DNA of 64,000 bases from Epiperipatus broadwayi (lineage: Eukaryota; Onychophora; Udeonychophora; Euonychophora; Peripatidae), in contig JAQFVV010000002.1 in NCBI GenBank assembly GCA_028023455.1, positions 32,869,725 through 32,933,724 of the forward strand, written 5' to 3'. The stretch's first letter is position 1, and each line of letters begins with the position of its first letter. Positions 22,570-35,389 of the stretch are shown here, piece after piece. Below the pieces are notes generated by a model. It saw only the letters and a list, made by a program, of their open reading frames with translations, made no database searches and was not told where the DNA came from. The translations under genes and the position numbers were made by a program.

Positions 22570-23560
22570 AATATTTTCATGACTATGAATTTTTTATAAA
22601 CTGTAGTTCTGCATTTTGCCATGAGGAAACCTCTCTCATAAAAACATCTAGACTACCAATTATTGTTATTTTTTTAATTCTGTTGTAAAATTAGTAGAAA
22701 GAGACATATTACTAATGCAAGTCCAGAATGTTTGTAATAATGTTTCACAATGTGGCTATAAAATGAACATATCATCAACGTAATTGGAGACAGACCTTTG
22801 TTAGGAATTAAGTAATATTTATGGTTGTAGTTTAAGTTTTTCTTGATAAGTATTACTAGTCAGGGTGACAGTCGTGAATTCATAGCCATTCTGTGCTTTT
22901 GTTGGAAAAAATCCATGTTATATTAAAAATGCTTTATTGTTTTGAGAATATTACAAGTTCCAGTATGCTTTCATTAGGAAGAGCTCTTGATTGTAAGTTA
23001 TCTTCATTTGATATTTTTTACAGTAGATGATGCTTCAGCACTTGGTATGTTTATGTTTCCAATAATTATTCAATTAAAAAGAATACTTAAGAGATATCAG
23101 CAAACTAGTTTGTTAAATGTTAATCACAGTATATTCTATAATCATTCTCTTTTCTAACAAGATAATGCTATAGCTGTATGGATAGTACTAATATGAGGAA
23201 AACAAAAAGTTTGTTACAGCAAGTGACTACAAGAAATTGGGGGGGGGGGGAATCCTACATCAATTACAGAAACAAAACTATAGTCCTTACTCATAAAAGA
23301 TCACAAGTTTTTTTACTGGTTGAGAAAAACTAAATTATCTACCTATTTCCACAAAATATCACATCACTAGTCTACCTAAAATCCATAAGGATTATGTTTT
23401 ATTAATATTTATTATCAATTTGAGGAAAATACCATGTCAAAATTTACTTCTCCTTAAAGCTCTTACTTCTTTGGTATATAGAACACAATTCTTTGTCAGA
23501 GATTCTAATTAGTTTGTGGAGTTAATTAAAAGCATGAAAATAGAAAAAAAAAAAGAAATC
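22570..23560. other. AT-rich DNA with a G homopolymer
   Basis: No gene was recognised. A run of about 10 G lies near 23240. The remainder is simple AT-rich sequence. Confidence 0.4.
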
Positions 23561-23737
23561 TTATCCACTTTAAATCACTAAACATCACATGATCACCATT
23601 CTTTATGCTTATACAAGCTGTTATTACAGGCAAAACTTTTCATACAATAGCACCAGTGTAAGCCAGAGTAGTCAATGAATGCAAGAAGGTTTGTGCATAA
23701 AATCTATCTAGTTCCTACACATCAAATATTCCCTGAC

Positions 23738-23775
23738 TAGTTTTTAGTTTGTGGCTTTCATTAGTGAGGAGCTTC
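23738..23775 (-). ncRNA. decayed hammerhead motif, family C
   Basis: On the minus strand the core reads CTAATGA instead of CTGATGA, helix II is AAGCCACAAACTA with its pairing weakened, and GAAA has become AAAA. The flanks (TCCTCA before, ACTAG after) keep the family layout. It is unlikely to be active. Confidence 0.5.
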
Positions 23776-24049
23776 GGATCTGAGAGCACTGCATCTAGAT
23801 CTTAGGACATAAGGCAACCCTCTAGCAGTTTTAGTTAACAATAAAGATTTGAGCCCAAAATGAATAAACAATAATGTTTTCAATTTAAGCTCATTTGCTT
23901 ATATAGTTTTATATATCTGAACTTAGTTCAACATCTATATATTTTGATGTATTTGGTTCTTTAATGAGCAGTCTTCAAATGTAGAAAGTGGCTGCTGGAG
24001 GGTTTTATTAGATCCTAAAATTTAGGTGCAGTGCTTTCAAATTCAAGGT

Positions 24050-24092
24050 TCTTCCCTGATGAAAGCCACAAGCTAGAAACTAGTTTGGGGAT
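24050..24092 (+). ncRNA. hammerhead ribozyme-like motif, family C
   Basis: CTGATGA is at 24056-24062. Helix II uses AGC/GCT (24064-24066 with 24072-24074) around CACAA, and GAAA is at 24076-24079. Helix III is the self-complementary CTAG (24080-24083), followed by the UH step TT (24084-24085). Helix I pairs TGGGGA (24086-24091) with the bases before the core by GC and GU pairs, with a mismatch at its base. The core residues are intact, so activity as a dimer is possible, though helix I is weaker than at 48.8 kb. Confidence 0.65.
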
Positions 24093-24249
24093 ATTGAATG
24101 AGTAGTAACTAGATAGGGATTTTATGCACAAACCGTCTTGCTTCCATCAATTAGTATGGCTTTCATTGAATAGTACTACTGCATGGAGAGTTTTGCCTGT
24201 TAGCTTTGGTGTGGAAAGTTTATTGACAAATGTACCCAGTACTGAAGCA

Positions 24250-25225
24250 TTATCTATTATAAGAAAAAGATTAAATTTTCTACTGACAGTATAATGAAAC
24301 CTTTAACATTTTTCATATATCATTATATTCAATAAAACAGAGACTTCTTCCAACAAAAATAAGAAATGACTATGGGTTTATTCCCCTGATGAGCAATATT
24401 TACATAATTTGGAAAAAGAAAAGCCCAGCATAAGACAAACTCTCAAGAAGAATGGTTCTTCATCAAGCAAATCATTAAGAAAAATATACAATGGAAAGAA
24501 AAATCAATGATAGATTGTGCAGCGTACAAAAATATAGAGATAGCAGACAAAATAAAGAAAATCTGCAATAATATAATGTGAAAACAATTTTCCAAAGCCA
24601 TCATAATGTGAGGAATCAACTTCTATAAAGTGTAAATATGAAATGCTGAAAATCAAGAATGGCATCTATGAACTACTATGTTAATGTGGATGAACATACG
24701 TCAGGGAAATCAGCCAATCCCATAAAAAAATGATTAAAGGAATGCAAAGTAATTCTTTAGAGAGGGGAAAAAAAGATGTATCCATAGTATTAAATAATGC
24801 TTGTATTAATAAACAAATGTTCAATTGGGAAAACATAAGAATATTAAGCAAAGAGGAAAAAGTAAAAAAAAAAAAGAAAATATATAGTCATTGCTTATAT
24901 GACAATGGCAAATATACCATAAGTCAAATTAATGCAGTATCCTATAATTCTCTTTCAATTTGTCTTTAAACAGATCTCTAAATATGATTTATTGTTAATA
25001 AGGATATGAAGTTCAAACAATACTATACTATCCATAGATAAGATTAGTATTTTTTTAAAGAATATTTGAAAACCATTTTAATATTCTTACCCACCAAAAA
25101 ATCAATGTTGGGGAATATGATTAATTAATCTTATTGTTTAAAAGAAAAAAATGGAGAAATCAGAAAATCTAATATGGACAGATGTAATTAACCTATTCAT
25201 TCACTTTACTAAATGTTTACTATAG
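24250..25225. other. AT-rich DNA, no gene recognised
   Basis: Only short AT-biased frames are present, such as a lysine-rich one near 24730-24969 that has no recognisable domain and ends in low-complexity codons. No repeat end was identified. Confidence 0.4.
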
Positions 25226-25229
25226 TAAA

Positions 25230-25700
25230 TAGAGGGATGATTGACATAATGTTTATATGGGTATGACTACAATATCAAATCCACCAAGGGATTTGAGCAT
25301 TCCATTAGTTGTTTTTTCAATAAAATGGACAGTTGAATTGTTGGAAGGGTGAAAAGATTGAAGCCTGTCCATTAAAATTTAAGGAATTGCTATCTTAATA
25401 TAAACTGAGCACTGATTGAATATATGTGTGGAAGATTATGATCTGGCCCAACTGATGAGGGCTGTTTCTGCATGAATTACATTTATTGGGGACCATTTAT
25501 CTTTTCCATCTTTGTGTGATTACGTGTATCGGTTGTTTGAGATGGAGTAGTGGATGAATACAAGATGCAAATCCTAAGTTCAAATCCCTCGAGTTACTAT
25601 ATATATGTTCTACTTACTGTTGCCTTTGACAGAATAACCTAATCAGTTAATGTCGCCTTACTTTGAATTCATATATCTAAAAATCTCTGTTTTTGTTCCC
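25230..25700 (+). mobile_element. family A retrozyme/SINE-like unit
   Basis: The unit text runs GAGCATTCCATTAG, GATTGAAGCCTGTCCATTAA, GCTATCTTAATATAAACTGA, GCACTGATTGAATATATGTG, then the hammerhead core at 25447-25491. A pol III-like 3' part follows (TGTGTATCGGTTGTTTGAGA, with B-box-like AAGTTCAAATCCC near 25578). The same order is seen at 40.2 kb and 41.6 kb. The combination of a hammerhead and pol III boxes in a small repeat is known from schistosome Sm-alpha SINEs. Confidence 0.65.
25442..25494 (+). ncRNA. hammerhead motif, family A (partly decayed)
   Basis: CCCAA (25447-25451), CTGATGA (25452-25458), a helix-II region GGGCTGTTTCTGCAT, GAAT in place of GAAA (25474-25477), then TTGGG (25486-25490), which pairs with CCCAA to form helix I. 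The loss of the last A of GAAA and the poor helix II suggest an inactive copy. Confidence 0.55.
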
Positions 25701-25999
25701 ATTCTATTTATTGTCACCTGTCGGGCCAGCAACACTTGAAAAAGAAAATTATCACTTGAAACATTGTGTTCTATATTATATACTCCTAACAGTTGAATGT
25801 ATGTGGAAGAGAATAAATAGTTTGAATTTTTCTAAAACCATTTAAAATTACAACTAGATGACGGAAATTGCCTAACGTATATCTATAGTAGGAATAATGA
25901 ATATGTTAATAATTAACTTTTTATCAAAAATTTTAAGCTTAATTTTTTATTTATTACAAACAATTTTAAACTAACTTGTGAATATCCTGCCTTAGGGCA

Positions 26000-26740
26000 G
26001 AGCAGTTTAATATGCGTATAGACTTATATTGTAGAAAAAAGACTTGTAAAAAAGATTTATGGAAATGAAGCAAAATTATTTCTTTTACAATCAACTTTGT
26101 AAGTGAAATTTTAATTATCCTTCTAATACTTTTTTTCTTGTTTATTTATAATTTCTAATTAAACAAAAGATTTAATCTTTTAATTAGTTTTATTACAAAA
26201 TTTACACTTTTTATAGAAAAAATAATTTTCACAAAGTTTTAATTTTAATAAATGTATATCATTTTATCACTATTTTCATTTCAAGTAAAATTTGGAGAGA
26301 AGATAATTAATTATCTATGAAATAATTTATTTATGTATTAAGTGAGTATTTAATCACTTACGATATTTTAATAAAAAATACGAAATAAATAGTTAATCTA
26401 GTGGCATTGCTTTTCTTTCCATGACACCAAACTGGGTTTGAATCCGTACTAAATAAACTATTTTTTTCGGGCTTTTATCGGGCTTAGGATATTTTTTTAA
26501 GATAGCTGATCCGATGTCAGACAGACTTGTTGTTAGTCAGTAAATGGATATCCAGTTTAATTTAGCTAGAAGATAGAATAATGAGGGACAACTTTTTAAA
26601 CCACCAGCATCAATATTTGACAAATCTGCTGAAATATGCCTTCTTCTCTGTCACTTTATGGGGAGATATTGGAGATGTCTTTACACTGTAATACAATATT
26701 TAAAGGCTATTTTAACATTAAATTCATATTATTATAGTAA
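26000..26740. other. AT-rich DNA with a possible tRNA-like relic
   Basis: A B-box-like GGGTTTGAATCCG near 26433-26445 sits after an A-box-like TCTAGTGGCATTG near 26398, which could be an eroded tRNA-derived SINE. Nothing else was recognised. Confidence 0.25.
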
Positions 26741-26744
26741 TGCA

Positions 26745-26945
26745 TGATTCCAAAAGATTGTAAAAGACCTAGAGAGTGATCACATGTGAGATGGATGAAT
26801 GAAATAAGGAATTGTGCTAGGATGATGTTGAGAAGAAAGGTTAGAGATCAGAGAAGTTGGATTGAACTTGGAGAGACCATCCTGCAATGGGATCGGTAAT
26901 GGTTGAAATTGATGATGATGATTGTAATGTAATAATAAATGAATT
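26745..26945 (+). mobile_element. RTE-type LINE 3' fragment
   Basis: A short frame reads HVRWMNEIRNCARMMLRR then SWIELGETILQWDR and a stop, followed by a GATGATGATGAT tail. It matches the C-terminus of the RTE-like fragment at 29.1 kb, which reads HVRWVDEIRKC and WIKLGETFILQW, and it has the same trinucleotide tail. Only the last 60 or so codons are present. Confidence 0.75.
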
Positions 26946-26949
26946 ATAA

Positions 26950-28125
26950 TAATTAAAATAAATTGTACGTATATTACTGCTCCCATCCTGCAAGTAATGT
27001 ATTATCCAAGTTAAAAAATTAAAGATGTTATATTTATTTAATTAAAAGCATTAAAACTTTGTAACTTTTTATGAAACTATGGAAATTAAACAAAATAGAG
27101 TAAACATTGCACACGATCTGTTAAAATGACCTAGAATTTGATTATGAACCATGAAATTTTTAGGTTCCAAACAAGTTTAGGATTCTTTTTTTCCAGATAA
27201 TTAGTCCACATCTAACCTAACTAAATATCCAATAGTGATTGGCGAGTGAGAATCTAATTATTCTTAGCCAGAGGGCAATTTAATGAAGTCAGATTAGTTT
27301 TATTGTGCTAATTACAAATATAAAATGTGATTATGATGTTTCCTTAACCATGTAGATACCATACTCCCAAGTACATTGAGACCATGGTTTATCTCTATTA
27401 AATACCTGTTTATTTTACTCATTATATGATCACAGAAAATCTGTAATGTAATGTCGCATGGCTTCCCCAGCTTATATTTAATTAAACGCTGATAATATAT
27501 TTCTTTCCACTGTAGAATCAAAATATGTAAAAATTGAGCATATCCAAAAGTATTACATAGTTATGCATTTAAATCTATAAATAGATTTTTATTAATTATT
27601 CATTACCTTGAAAAGCGGAATGAGTAATATATAATCGCTGGATGCATATAATAAAACTCAGTGTCTCCTATGAAAAAAAAAGACAAATAGCAAAAAAAAA
27701 ATTGCCTTTGATTAGAACATCACTTTAAATTCAATATTCAAGAATATATAAATGTCCTTGGTTCAGTTTCTATGCTAATTCTGACCCTGGTCAAATTAGG
27801 AGCTTCTGAAGAAAGAAATAATATCAATTGAAATATTGTGTTACATATTAACCTGTGTGCTGTTGTTAATAGTTCGATTAAAGTTTGACTTTTTTTAAAC
27901 ACAGTTTACAATTAATACTGTATTACTTCAAATATAAGACACCCCCAAATTTAAAACGCAGTAGGATTTTAAGCTTAAAAAATTGAAAAAAAATGAACCA
28001 CCGAATTAAAGATATATATATATACTTAGATAGGAAACTAATATAAATACAATAAATTCACCTACTTTATTGTGAATCCTCCTCATATATATGACACCTT
28101 GACTTTCCACATCTTCACTATTCCA
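26950..28125. other. AT-rich DNA, no gene recognised
   Basis: No domain or RNA gene was found. A segment near 27805-27845 (CTTCTGAAGAAAGAAAT ... TTGAAATATTGTG) resembles one at 25.73-25.77 kb (ACTTGAAAAAGAAAAT ... TTGAAACATTGTG). The two may be relics of another dispersed repeat. Confidence 0.35.
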
Positions 28126-28129
28126 TCAG

Positions 28130-28990
28130 GTACCACATCTTCAGGTTATTTAAATTGCAGCTGAATGTTATAATTTCTTTGTCAATTTTCTTTCATGTAA
28201 AAGTATATTTTTCTATTAAAATCTGAATTATCCTTCTAAAATAATTTATATTTTACAAATATTTTCTGAAAAAAATTAAAAATGTATAAAAAAAGATTCT
28301 AAAACATTTGTTTTTACTTTGAAATTCAAAACAAAAACTTTAGAATTGTCAAAATCAGCAAAATAACATTCATTTTCACTTTAAAAATCAAAAGAAAGCT
28401 ATCAGAACTGTCAAGATTTTGACAAGTGCTCTATTGAGTAGAGAACAAGAAACAACCAACCAGCACCTTGGAAGACAGACTCTTATCTCATTGTTATATT
28501 GATTTGTTAGTTCTAAAACTATTCTAAAGGTTATTTGATAAAGTTTTCTTCATAAAATGATGGTATTATCAGAAAAATAACATTAAAAGATTCTAAAACA
28601 TTCATTTTTACTTTAAAAATCAAAACAAAAACATTGGAATTGTCAAAATATGCAAAACAACATTAAAAGATTCTAAAATATTCGGTTTCAGTTTTAAAAA
28701 TAATAATAAAATGTCAGAATTGTCAACATTGGCAAAATAACATTAAAAAATTCTAAAACATTTGTTTTCACTTTAAAAATCAAAATAAAAACATCGGAAT
28801 TGTCAAAATTTTGACAGGCACTCTCTTGTCTAGAAAATAACCGATTAGCGCCTTGGAAGTCAGGCTTTTATCTCATTGTTATATTGATTTGTTTGTTGTA
28901 AAAATATTCTAAACATTTTGCGGTAAACTTTTATCAATAAAATATCAGTAAAATTAGCAACATAACATTAAAAGTAGCAGTTTAAGAGAA
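28130..28990 (+). repeat. dispersed AT-rich repeat with internal 80-bp tandem units
   Basis: The first part matches 8.5-8.8 kb. It is followed by about three units of roughly 80 bp, each with AACATTAAAA, GATTCTAAAACATT, TTTTAAAAATCAAAA and GGAATTGTCAAAAT blocks (for example near 28575, 28660 and 28740). A second copy of the GACAGGCACTC ... GCGCCTTGGAAGTCAGGC block closes the array. No coding potential is visible. Confidence 0.6.
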
Positions 28991-29102
28991 AGTTAAATCC
29001 ATTTATGAAATTAATTCAAAAAATATTGATTAAAAAGATTTAACACATTAAGGAAATGATCATAACACTATGTGCATGTATAGCGTAAAGCAAAGATTTA
29101 CA

Positions 29103-29868
29103 TCATCATCATCAACCATTATCAATCCACTGCAGGATGAAGGTCTCTCCAAGTTTAATCCATCTTCTCCGATCTTTAGCTTCTCTTCTCCACAACATTC
29201 CTACACACTTTCTTATTTCATCCACCCATCTCACATGTGGTCTCTTTCTGGGTCTTTTACAATCTCTTGGAATCCAGTTTAAAATTTCAATTGTCCATCT
29301 ATTATCATTTCTTCTAGCAATATGTCCAGCCCAACTCCATTTCAATCTTTTAATTTTTTCAATAAGATCAGTAACACCTGTTTGTTGTCTTACCCATACA
29401 TTGCGTTTTCGATCTCTTCTTGTTACTCCCAAAATACATCTCTCCATACTCCTTTGAGTGGTCTGAAGTCTCTGTATTGCTCTTCTATTAAGTGTCCAAG
29501 TCTCAGATCCATAAGTAAGAACTGGTAAAACACATTTGTTAAAAACCATCCTTTTCAAACACATAGGCATATTTCCTTTTAGTATCAAGTTATTTCTACC
29601 AAAAGCACTCCAACCAAGTTTAATTCTATGATTAATTTCCTCCATTATGTTTCCATCTGTATTAATAATCTGACCTAGGTATTTGTAACTGTTAACTTCT
29701 TCTAATTCTTCATAATCAATCTTTATTTTCATATTTTGAGCAAATCGATTAAACATTACTTTAGTCTTTTTAACATTTATCTTTAGTCCTACTTTTCTAC
29801 TTTCATCTGCTAACTCCTGCAACATTTCCTGCAGCTCTGAAGCATTATTTGCAAAAAGATTTACATAA
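29103..29868 (-). pseudogene. RTE-type LINE reverse transcriptase C-terminal fragment
   Basis: The minus-strand frame from about 29825 to 29112 is open for 237 codons. It encodes LADESRKVGLKINVKKTKVM (thumb start), VNSYKYLGQIINTDG, LPVLTYGSETWTLNRRA, MERCILGVTRRDRKRN, LKWSWAGHIARRNDNRW and DRRRWIKLGETFILQW before its stop. These are typical of the RTE clade. Upstream the frame continues to LFANNASELQEML: the catalytic FADD appears as FANN and several residues normally between it and ASELQ are missing. The element is therefore 5'-truncated inside the RT core and could not act by itself. It ends in a CAT/ATG repeat tail at 29101-29114. Confidence 0.85.
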
Positions 29869-29879
29869 ATAAGATGAAA

Positions 29880-32800
29880 TAATTTTTATTGTTTATTTAA
29901 GACCCCTCCTTTAGGAGTCCAATATTTTGAGAAAAAGTGTGTCTTATGTTCGAAATAATATGGTATTAGATAATGGAAATAATCCAAAATTTAATTACAG
30001 CTAAAATCCAATCTTCACATACTTACATACAGAGAATATATAATCTTACTTGTAAATATAATTATGGCTATATATATTTTTTCATTACATCAATTATTTA
30101 TGTATAACCATAAGTGTATATAATAAAGGATAGAAATGGAGGAAAGAAGACCCCTTTTACTTCAATAAAAAAATTCCAATAAAAGAGCTAGTATAGATTA
30201 ATGATAAAACTGTTTAGTCTCAAGGATTGCCAATTAACAGTAATTGGTGATTTTGATAACATCAAAGGTTAAATGTTATCTCTATTTACATGGATATTAT
30301 CTCATTTCTATTTTTTATTATAATAACATTACATGGAAATATTTAATTTATCCATAAATATATATTTAAACATACTTATTAATTTGTCTAACTTGGCAGC
30401 AATAATTTGCTTTTTTACCAAAACAGATAATCCAGATTAGTTATCAACCCACAATTTAAGCTATTTGCACTAATAACTTTAGCATTCTATATAACTCAGT
30501 GTAGTGCAACTTTATATTTTCATTTTAAGCATATCTAATAAAGAACAAGCTCAAATAAGAATAAAAATATTATACAGAATATAAACAAAATATTAAATTG
30601 TGGAACTCAAGATATGTGCAGTTAGTAAAAGAAATTGCTTTCACCTCAAAATGTAATAAATAACATTATGTTGACAAAGGATTGAGAATAAAATGGATCC
30701 ACTTATTCTTTAAGCTTTTGATGTTTATGAGTTTGCATTGGCAATATTTATGGAAATACAGAATGAATTTAATATATCAGCCAGATGAAAACATAGCATT
30801 AATAATATTGATAGTCAACTATAAAATGATGGAGAATGAATGTCATCTTGTTTTAACAAACAAATAGAAGTTAATTATAAATGTTAAAAGTGGAATAACT
30901 CAATGTATATGTAATTAATGGAGCAAGCTATGAATAAATAACCCTTTGTTGACAGATTATTTATTTGTAGCCTAAGAGAGAGAGAGAGAGCAGTCTATTC
31001 CATTACTTACATATATACTGAGCTATGCTAATTTTGTTTACCGTTATTAATTTTGAGTTTAACGATTAAAATGTCATTAAAAATGAGATTCATTCTCCAA
31101 TGTACTCGCTCAATGACTTAAATTGATTGATAGTTTACAAAGAGCAATAGTCTAGTTGTTTAAAGAAAATATGTTGTGCTTAATTAAGCATAGTTATTTG
31201 ATTATACAACTTGGCTTCACAGTGGTTATAAACTGTTGTACTTAAATCTTAAACAAGGCAGGGTTTTAGATATTACTTATTTCACACTAAATATAAGGAA
31301 GTAAACTCTTATTAGAATTGGATCTCTAGTGTAATTAATTTGTATTTAATTGCAAATTTTTCTAACCAGTCATTTTAATCTGTACAATAGGAATAGCCCA
31401 TGGGCCAACTCGGGCTCCTGAAAGGCAATAGTCAGGTATGTATAGAAAAGCAGTCTTTAATAGGTGGCATTCATTCATTTTAAATTAAAAAGTTATTCCT
31501 ACTGATAAAAGTTCTATGCATGATGACATCATTTTAGCTGTGATGTTGCAAGCAGTTCTTTGACAAATTATTTCATTTGTTTATTCATTCAGCAATGAAT
31601 TAACAAGTTTGCATAATTAGAACAGAGCCATTTTATAGTTCCAGTGATTTCCACATTGGAGTGATCTGTGACGGTCAGATGATGTATGTTGGCTTAACCC
31701 AGTTCGAATACTAGGTGAAGGTACCTCGGGGCCACTCATACGCGAGATATTAAATCAAGAATACTATGACCCCTGTCCTCTTTGTATATTCTCGAGACTA
31801 ACCCACGAACCAACAACACTATCTGAGACACGCATAGATATTTTCTTCCCGAGCCACGAGCTTAGCATCAGCGGGATACATGGACAAAACCACCTGCGGA
31901 GCTTAAATAGTTAAATTGCAAAAATACTTAGAAATATGTGTTCTGCGTGCCTGGATCATTTGAAAGTAAAACAAAGCATTAAAAGATAACTAGCAAACGC
32001 AAGCTTTTTAGTGAAATAAATATCTTTAATAAATGACATTTGAAATATTATTAATAATTTAATGGCCTTCGCTATTCCCCGAAATTTCTGAATAACTAAT
32101 GAGACAATGAAAACCCGATTAATATACTTGCGGTCTAAATCTTTCCTTCCCAGTTTTATTAAACATTGTCAACTCGAATCTGCTCGATAATGTGTAATAA
32201 TAAAAATTTTCCGCAAAGCAGTTTCTAATTGCTTTGCACTAAAACAGAGTTTAAAACCAGTTAAGATGTATATTGCTAAATCTGACATACGTAAGAAGCT
32301 AATGGCGAACAAAAGAAGCGTTATCGAGGAGATCAAATTGGCAAACAACAAAACAGAAAAAAAAGAAACTTACTCGTACTAAATTTTACAAGTATGAATA
32401 AAACTGGAAAGGGATTTTTATATGAACAGTTAACTAATAAACTTAACCGCAATGAAATTAAAATATTTACACATGGGAGTAATGAAGAATAGCGAAGAAA
32501 AGAGGTTAAATATCTAAGTAGATGATCACATATACATATATCTAACTAGTCTAATAAAAATAGTTACATTATAAATATCATTAAGCAAACATTTCATAAA
32601 TATTCAAGAAAGCAATTATAAAAAGTATGGACAAAAAGGGTAGCATAATGAATAGTTCATGAGGAGAGATATGATTACCGTCCTTATTCCTTGGTCATGT
32701 TCCATCGACGGGCGTAGCTTGATCCGTCTGATGAGATGTGTTCGACCGGACAAGGAAAGTGGAAATCAGTAGCATGGTTTCACAAAAAGTCCTCCAGACA

Positions 32801-33005
32801 CGGCACAGAGTTCAGATGACGATTGAGTAAATACTACGGCATTTTTCTGGTATTGAGGAACCCCGGCAATAGGCAAAGCTATTTATTTGCCTAGCCGAGC
32901 ATATTAGAATCCATCATACTTATACGATTTTTAGCTTGAGCAGGTTCAAACTTCTTCATGATTTGTAGACGATAATTGTAGACTTTTTGGAATAAAATCA
33001 CAAAC
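29880..33005. other. AT-rich DNA, no gene recognised
   Basis: No convincing gene. A GA dinucleotide run lies near 30974-30990. A tRNA-like patch near 31665-31735 (B-box-like CAGTTCGAATACT) is followed by less AT-rich sequence to about 31905 and could be a SINE. A second such patch spans about 32690-32900 and I could not assign it. Confidence 0.35.
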
Positions 33006-33012
33006 AAAATCT

Positions 33013-33165
33013 GACAGAGTTCTCCTAAGAGAAATCTGAATGCACCTTGCAATAGCAGATCTGAATGAAACTTGCAAGAGCAAAATCTTGAATCAACCTT
33101 GCAATAGCAAAATCTGATATCACTCTTCCAATAGCAAAATCTGAATGAATCTCCTCTTTTGTTCT
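33013..33165 (+). repeat. minisatellite, about 30-bp unit
   Basis: About five units repeat the wording AAATCTGAATG, CACCTTGCAATAGC, with changes (CTTGCAAGAGC, CTTCCAATAGC). The frames are not open across the array, so it is probably non-coding. Confidence 0.7.
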
Positions 33166-33789
33166 CTCCCTTTTATAACTTTTTTTCTTAGCTACCTTCT
33201 ATTGTTTGTATGATCTGAGATCTTGATAAGCCTCCCCATGCTCCTTTGTTTCAAAGCAACATTTTCTAAAAATAACTTTTACTTTTTTACTCTAAATTTC
33301 TTTCTTTAAAGTTTGAATTCTATTAACTAAAAAGAAAGAAAGAGAAGGCCATCTTTAATTTGACTTGAATGGGCTTAACTAATTAAAATATACATTCTTT
33401 TAAAAATGTTGGTGGGCTTATCTCAAAATCAAATCATACTAAATATTTTAACAAAATTTTAACAACAATATATTATTATTTTTTTATAGTAGAATAAGCA
33501 TTTTATTTCAGCAGAATTTTGCATTAACTCATATATATACGCTAGATGTATATATATGTTTGACTAATAGGTTAAGCAATTTTTATTAATAGAATGAAAT
33601 TTATTTAAAACAAAATATTTAAATGTAATACACATTTGATAAGCATAATTATTTTTAACTCTAATGCAAAACCCTGCTGATATTGAACTATAAACTTAAT
33701 TCAGGTCTACAATACTAATTAAGTTTATAGGAAGATGTGAAGCATGGATCGGGCTTCAGATCAAAACTGCAGAGAATCATTATGGGAAA

Positions 33790-33904
33790 ACTTAGTGTGG
33801 GAAATGGAAAGGGAAGGTAAAGTGGCTAACAGGTTTCTCTGGACATAGTTGCTGAGAGATTCCTGACTCCGTTTAAGGAGAAGTCACAGTGCATCACATC
33901 ACAT
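33790..33904 (+). mobile_element. 3' fragment of the SGNH/RT LINE family
   Basis: GGGAAATGGAAAGGGAAGG, GGCTAACAGGTTTCTCTGG, TGCTGAGAGATTCCTGA, GTTTAAGGAGAAGTCACAG and a CATCACATCACAT tail match the end of the fragments at 12.7-13.2 kb. No coding sequence remains. Confidence 0.75.
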
Positions 33905-34118
33905 GTTTTTTGATGGAACTTATAATATGTCAGTATAATTGTATAGTAGTAGTATATAGTTGCTGTCCAAGTGCTTATATATTGAAGCGATGATAATTAT
34001 AGATGCATCACGTTTTTTGATGGAACTTATAATATGTCAGTATAATTGTATAGTAGTAGTATATAGTTGCTGTCCAAGTGCTTATATATTGAAGCGATGA
34101 TAATTATAGATGTATTTT
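33905..34118 (+). repeat. 107-bp tandem duplication
   Basis: Two nearly identical units start with GTTTTTTGATGGAACTTATA and end with GCGATGATAATTATAGATG. They begin directly after the LINE tail, and the junction between units contains GCATCAC, like that tail. This suggests the duplication arose with, or after, the LINE insertion. Confidence 0.8.
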
Positions 34119-34119
34119 T

Positions 34120-35385
34120 GTTAACAATCAATAATTTTATATCTTTTTATACTTTTATTTTGAACCTCTAAAAATTATAGCCCTCAACTACATCAGATAA
34201 GTTTGACTTGGCCCACCACTGAAAAAGTTGTCTCACCCTGCTGTACTATAAAGTTGTTAAATATCTACTAGGGTCTAAAATTTATTTCTATGCAAACTAA
34301 CAGATCAAAAATTAATTATCACTGTTGTAGTCTGTGTCTATAAACAAGATCAATCTAATAAATGCTGTGGAAGGAATAAAACTACAAGACACTGCTTTCT
34401 GTTTATCTAATAGATGTTTTTATTATCGTAATTATAGTGACTTTACTTGAAACGTTTCCTTCAACAAATCAGCTCACCTATCATTTATGTATATTGGCGT
34501 TCTAGGAAGACTAACTTAATAAAGATTTTTATTGAAAAGATGTAATAAAGTTATATAAAAAGAAATTTGTCTTGTTTTTGCTAAAAGAGCTAGAAAAAAA
34601 TTCTTATTTTAAAGACAGCTTACAAAATTTATGGTAGTGTTCACCTTCCAGGTCAAACTCACTGGAAATTTTATCAGCTTTTAAAAGATTCATCTTCTTT
34701 CTCTCTCTCTCTCTCTTTTGGGATTTAAAGCAACGGTGTTATTATTTTGTCTTAAAAAGTTGAAGATATATATCAAGAGGAGAATTATTTTTAGAAATTT
34801 TGAGTTAATATTAATTTTTTTAGTAAGATTTACGTTTAAAAATTAAATCAAGATAATTTATTGCAAAATACATTGAGTTCTTTGCTTCTGATTATCAATG
34901 CCACCAATATGCAATTTCCCTAACTTAGCTTCAAATCCCTTTATCATCGCTATGTTAAAGTAGATAATTGAAGTAATGGAATTAAAACAACTATTAGCTG
35001 TCATTTGAGATAGTTTGTTATTGCCTATCTAAACCATTCTCTTCGCTTAATTTACGAAAGTCGTAGACCTTTTCTATAAGCAACAAATTTATTTAATCAT
35101 AAATGTAAGTCACGTATTTATATCGACACATATTCTATTTATTAAGTAAATAAAATATATATTCTATTTATTAAGCAATTTAAAAATAATAATTTTAATA
35201 AAAATTGATTGAAGTTTAACTTTATAATCACAAGAATGAGTCAAAAGTCTTATCACAGGGGTTGTAATATTACAAAAAAATTATTCTGCTATATAAGATA
35301 TTTTTAATTTTTACACCCTTGCTTAAAAATTGTAGGTAGGTATAAAACATTTGAAAATATTTAGAAGTTGTAAAAAACAAACAAC
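34120..35385. other. AT-rich DNA, no gene recognised
   Basis: A CT dinucleotide run near 34700-34717 and short AT-biased frames are all that stands out. Confidence 0.4.
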
Positions 35386-35389
35386 TCTT

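Larger units (their letters stand above)
23568..24215. repeat. family C palindrome with two outward hammerhead motifs
   Basis: The left arm begins with CACTAAACATCACATGATC and GGCAAAACTTTTCATAC and contains GTGCATAAAATC. The right arm mirrors these (GGGATTTTATGCAC, GGAGAGTTTTGCC). Both arms carry the unit's internal text, seen on the right as GGCTGCTGGAGGGTT and GCAGTGCTTTCAAATTC. The ribozyme in the left arm (minus, 23738-23770) is decayed, while the right-arm copy is well kept. No coding capacity is visible. Confidence 0.75.

Noticed and set aside
29137-29528. Plus-strand frames over the RTE fragment
   Set aside because: They are antisense to the minus-strand reverse transcriptase frame, which carries clear family motifs.
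32720-32775. CTGATGAGATGTGTTCGACCGG followed by GGAAAGTGGAAATC, tested as a hammerhead
   Set aside because: Between the CTGATGA and the GAAA there is no helix II of the right form; the only pairing (TCCG/CGGA) spans the core itself.
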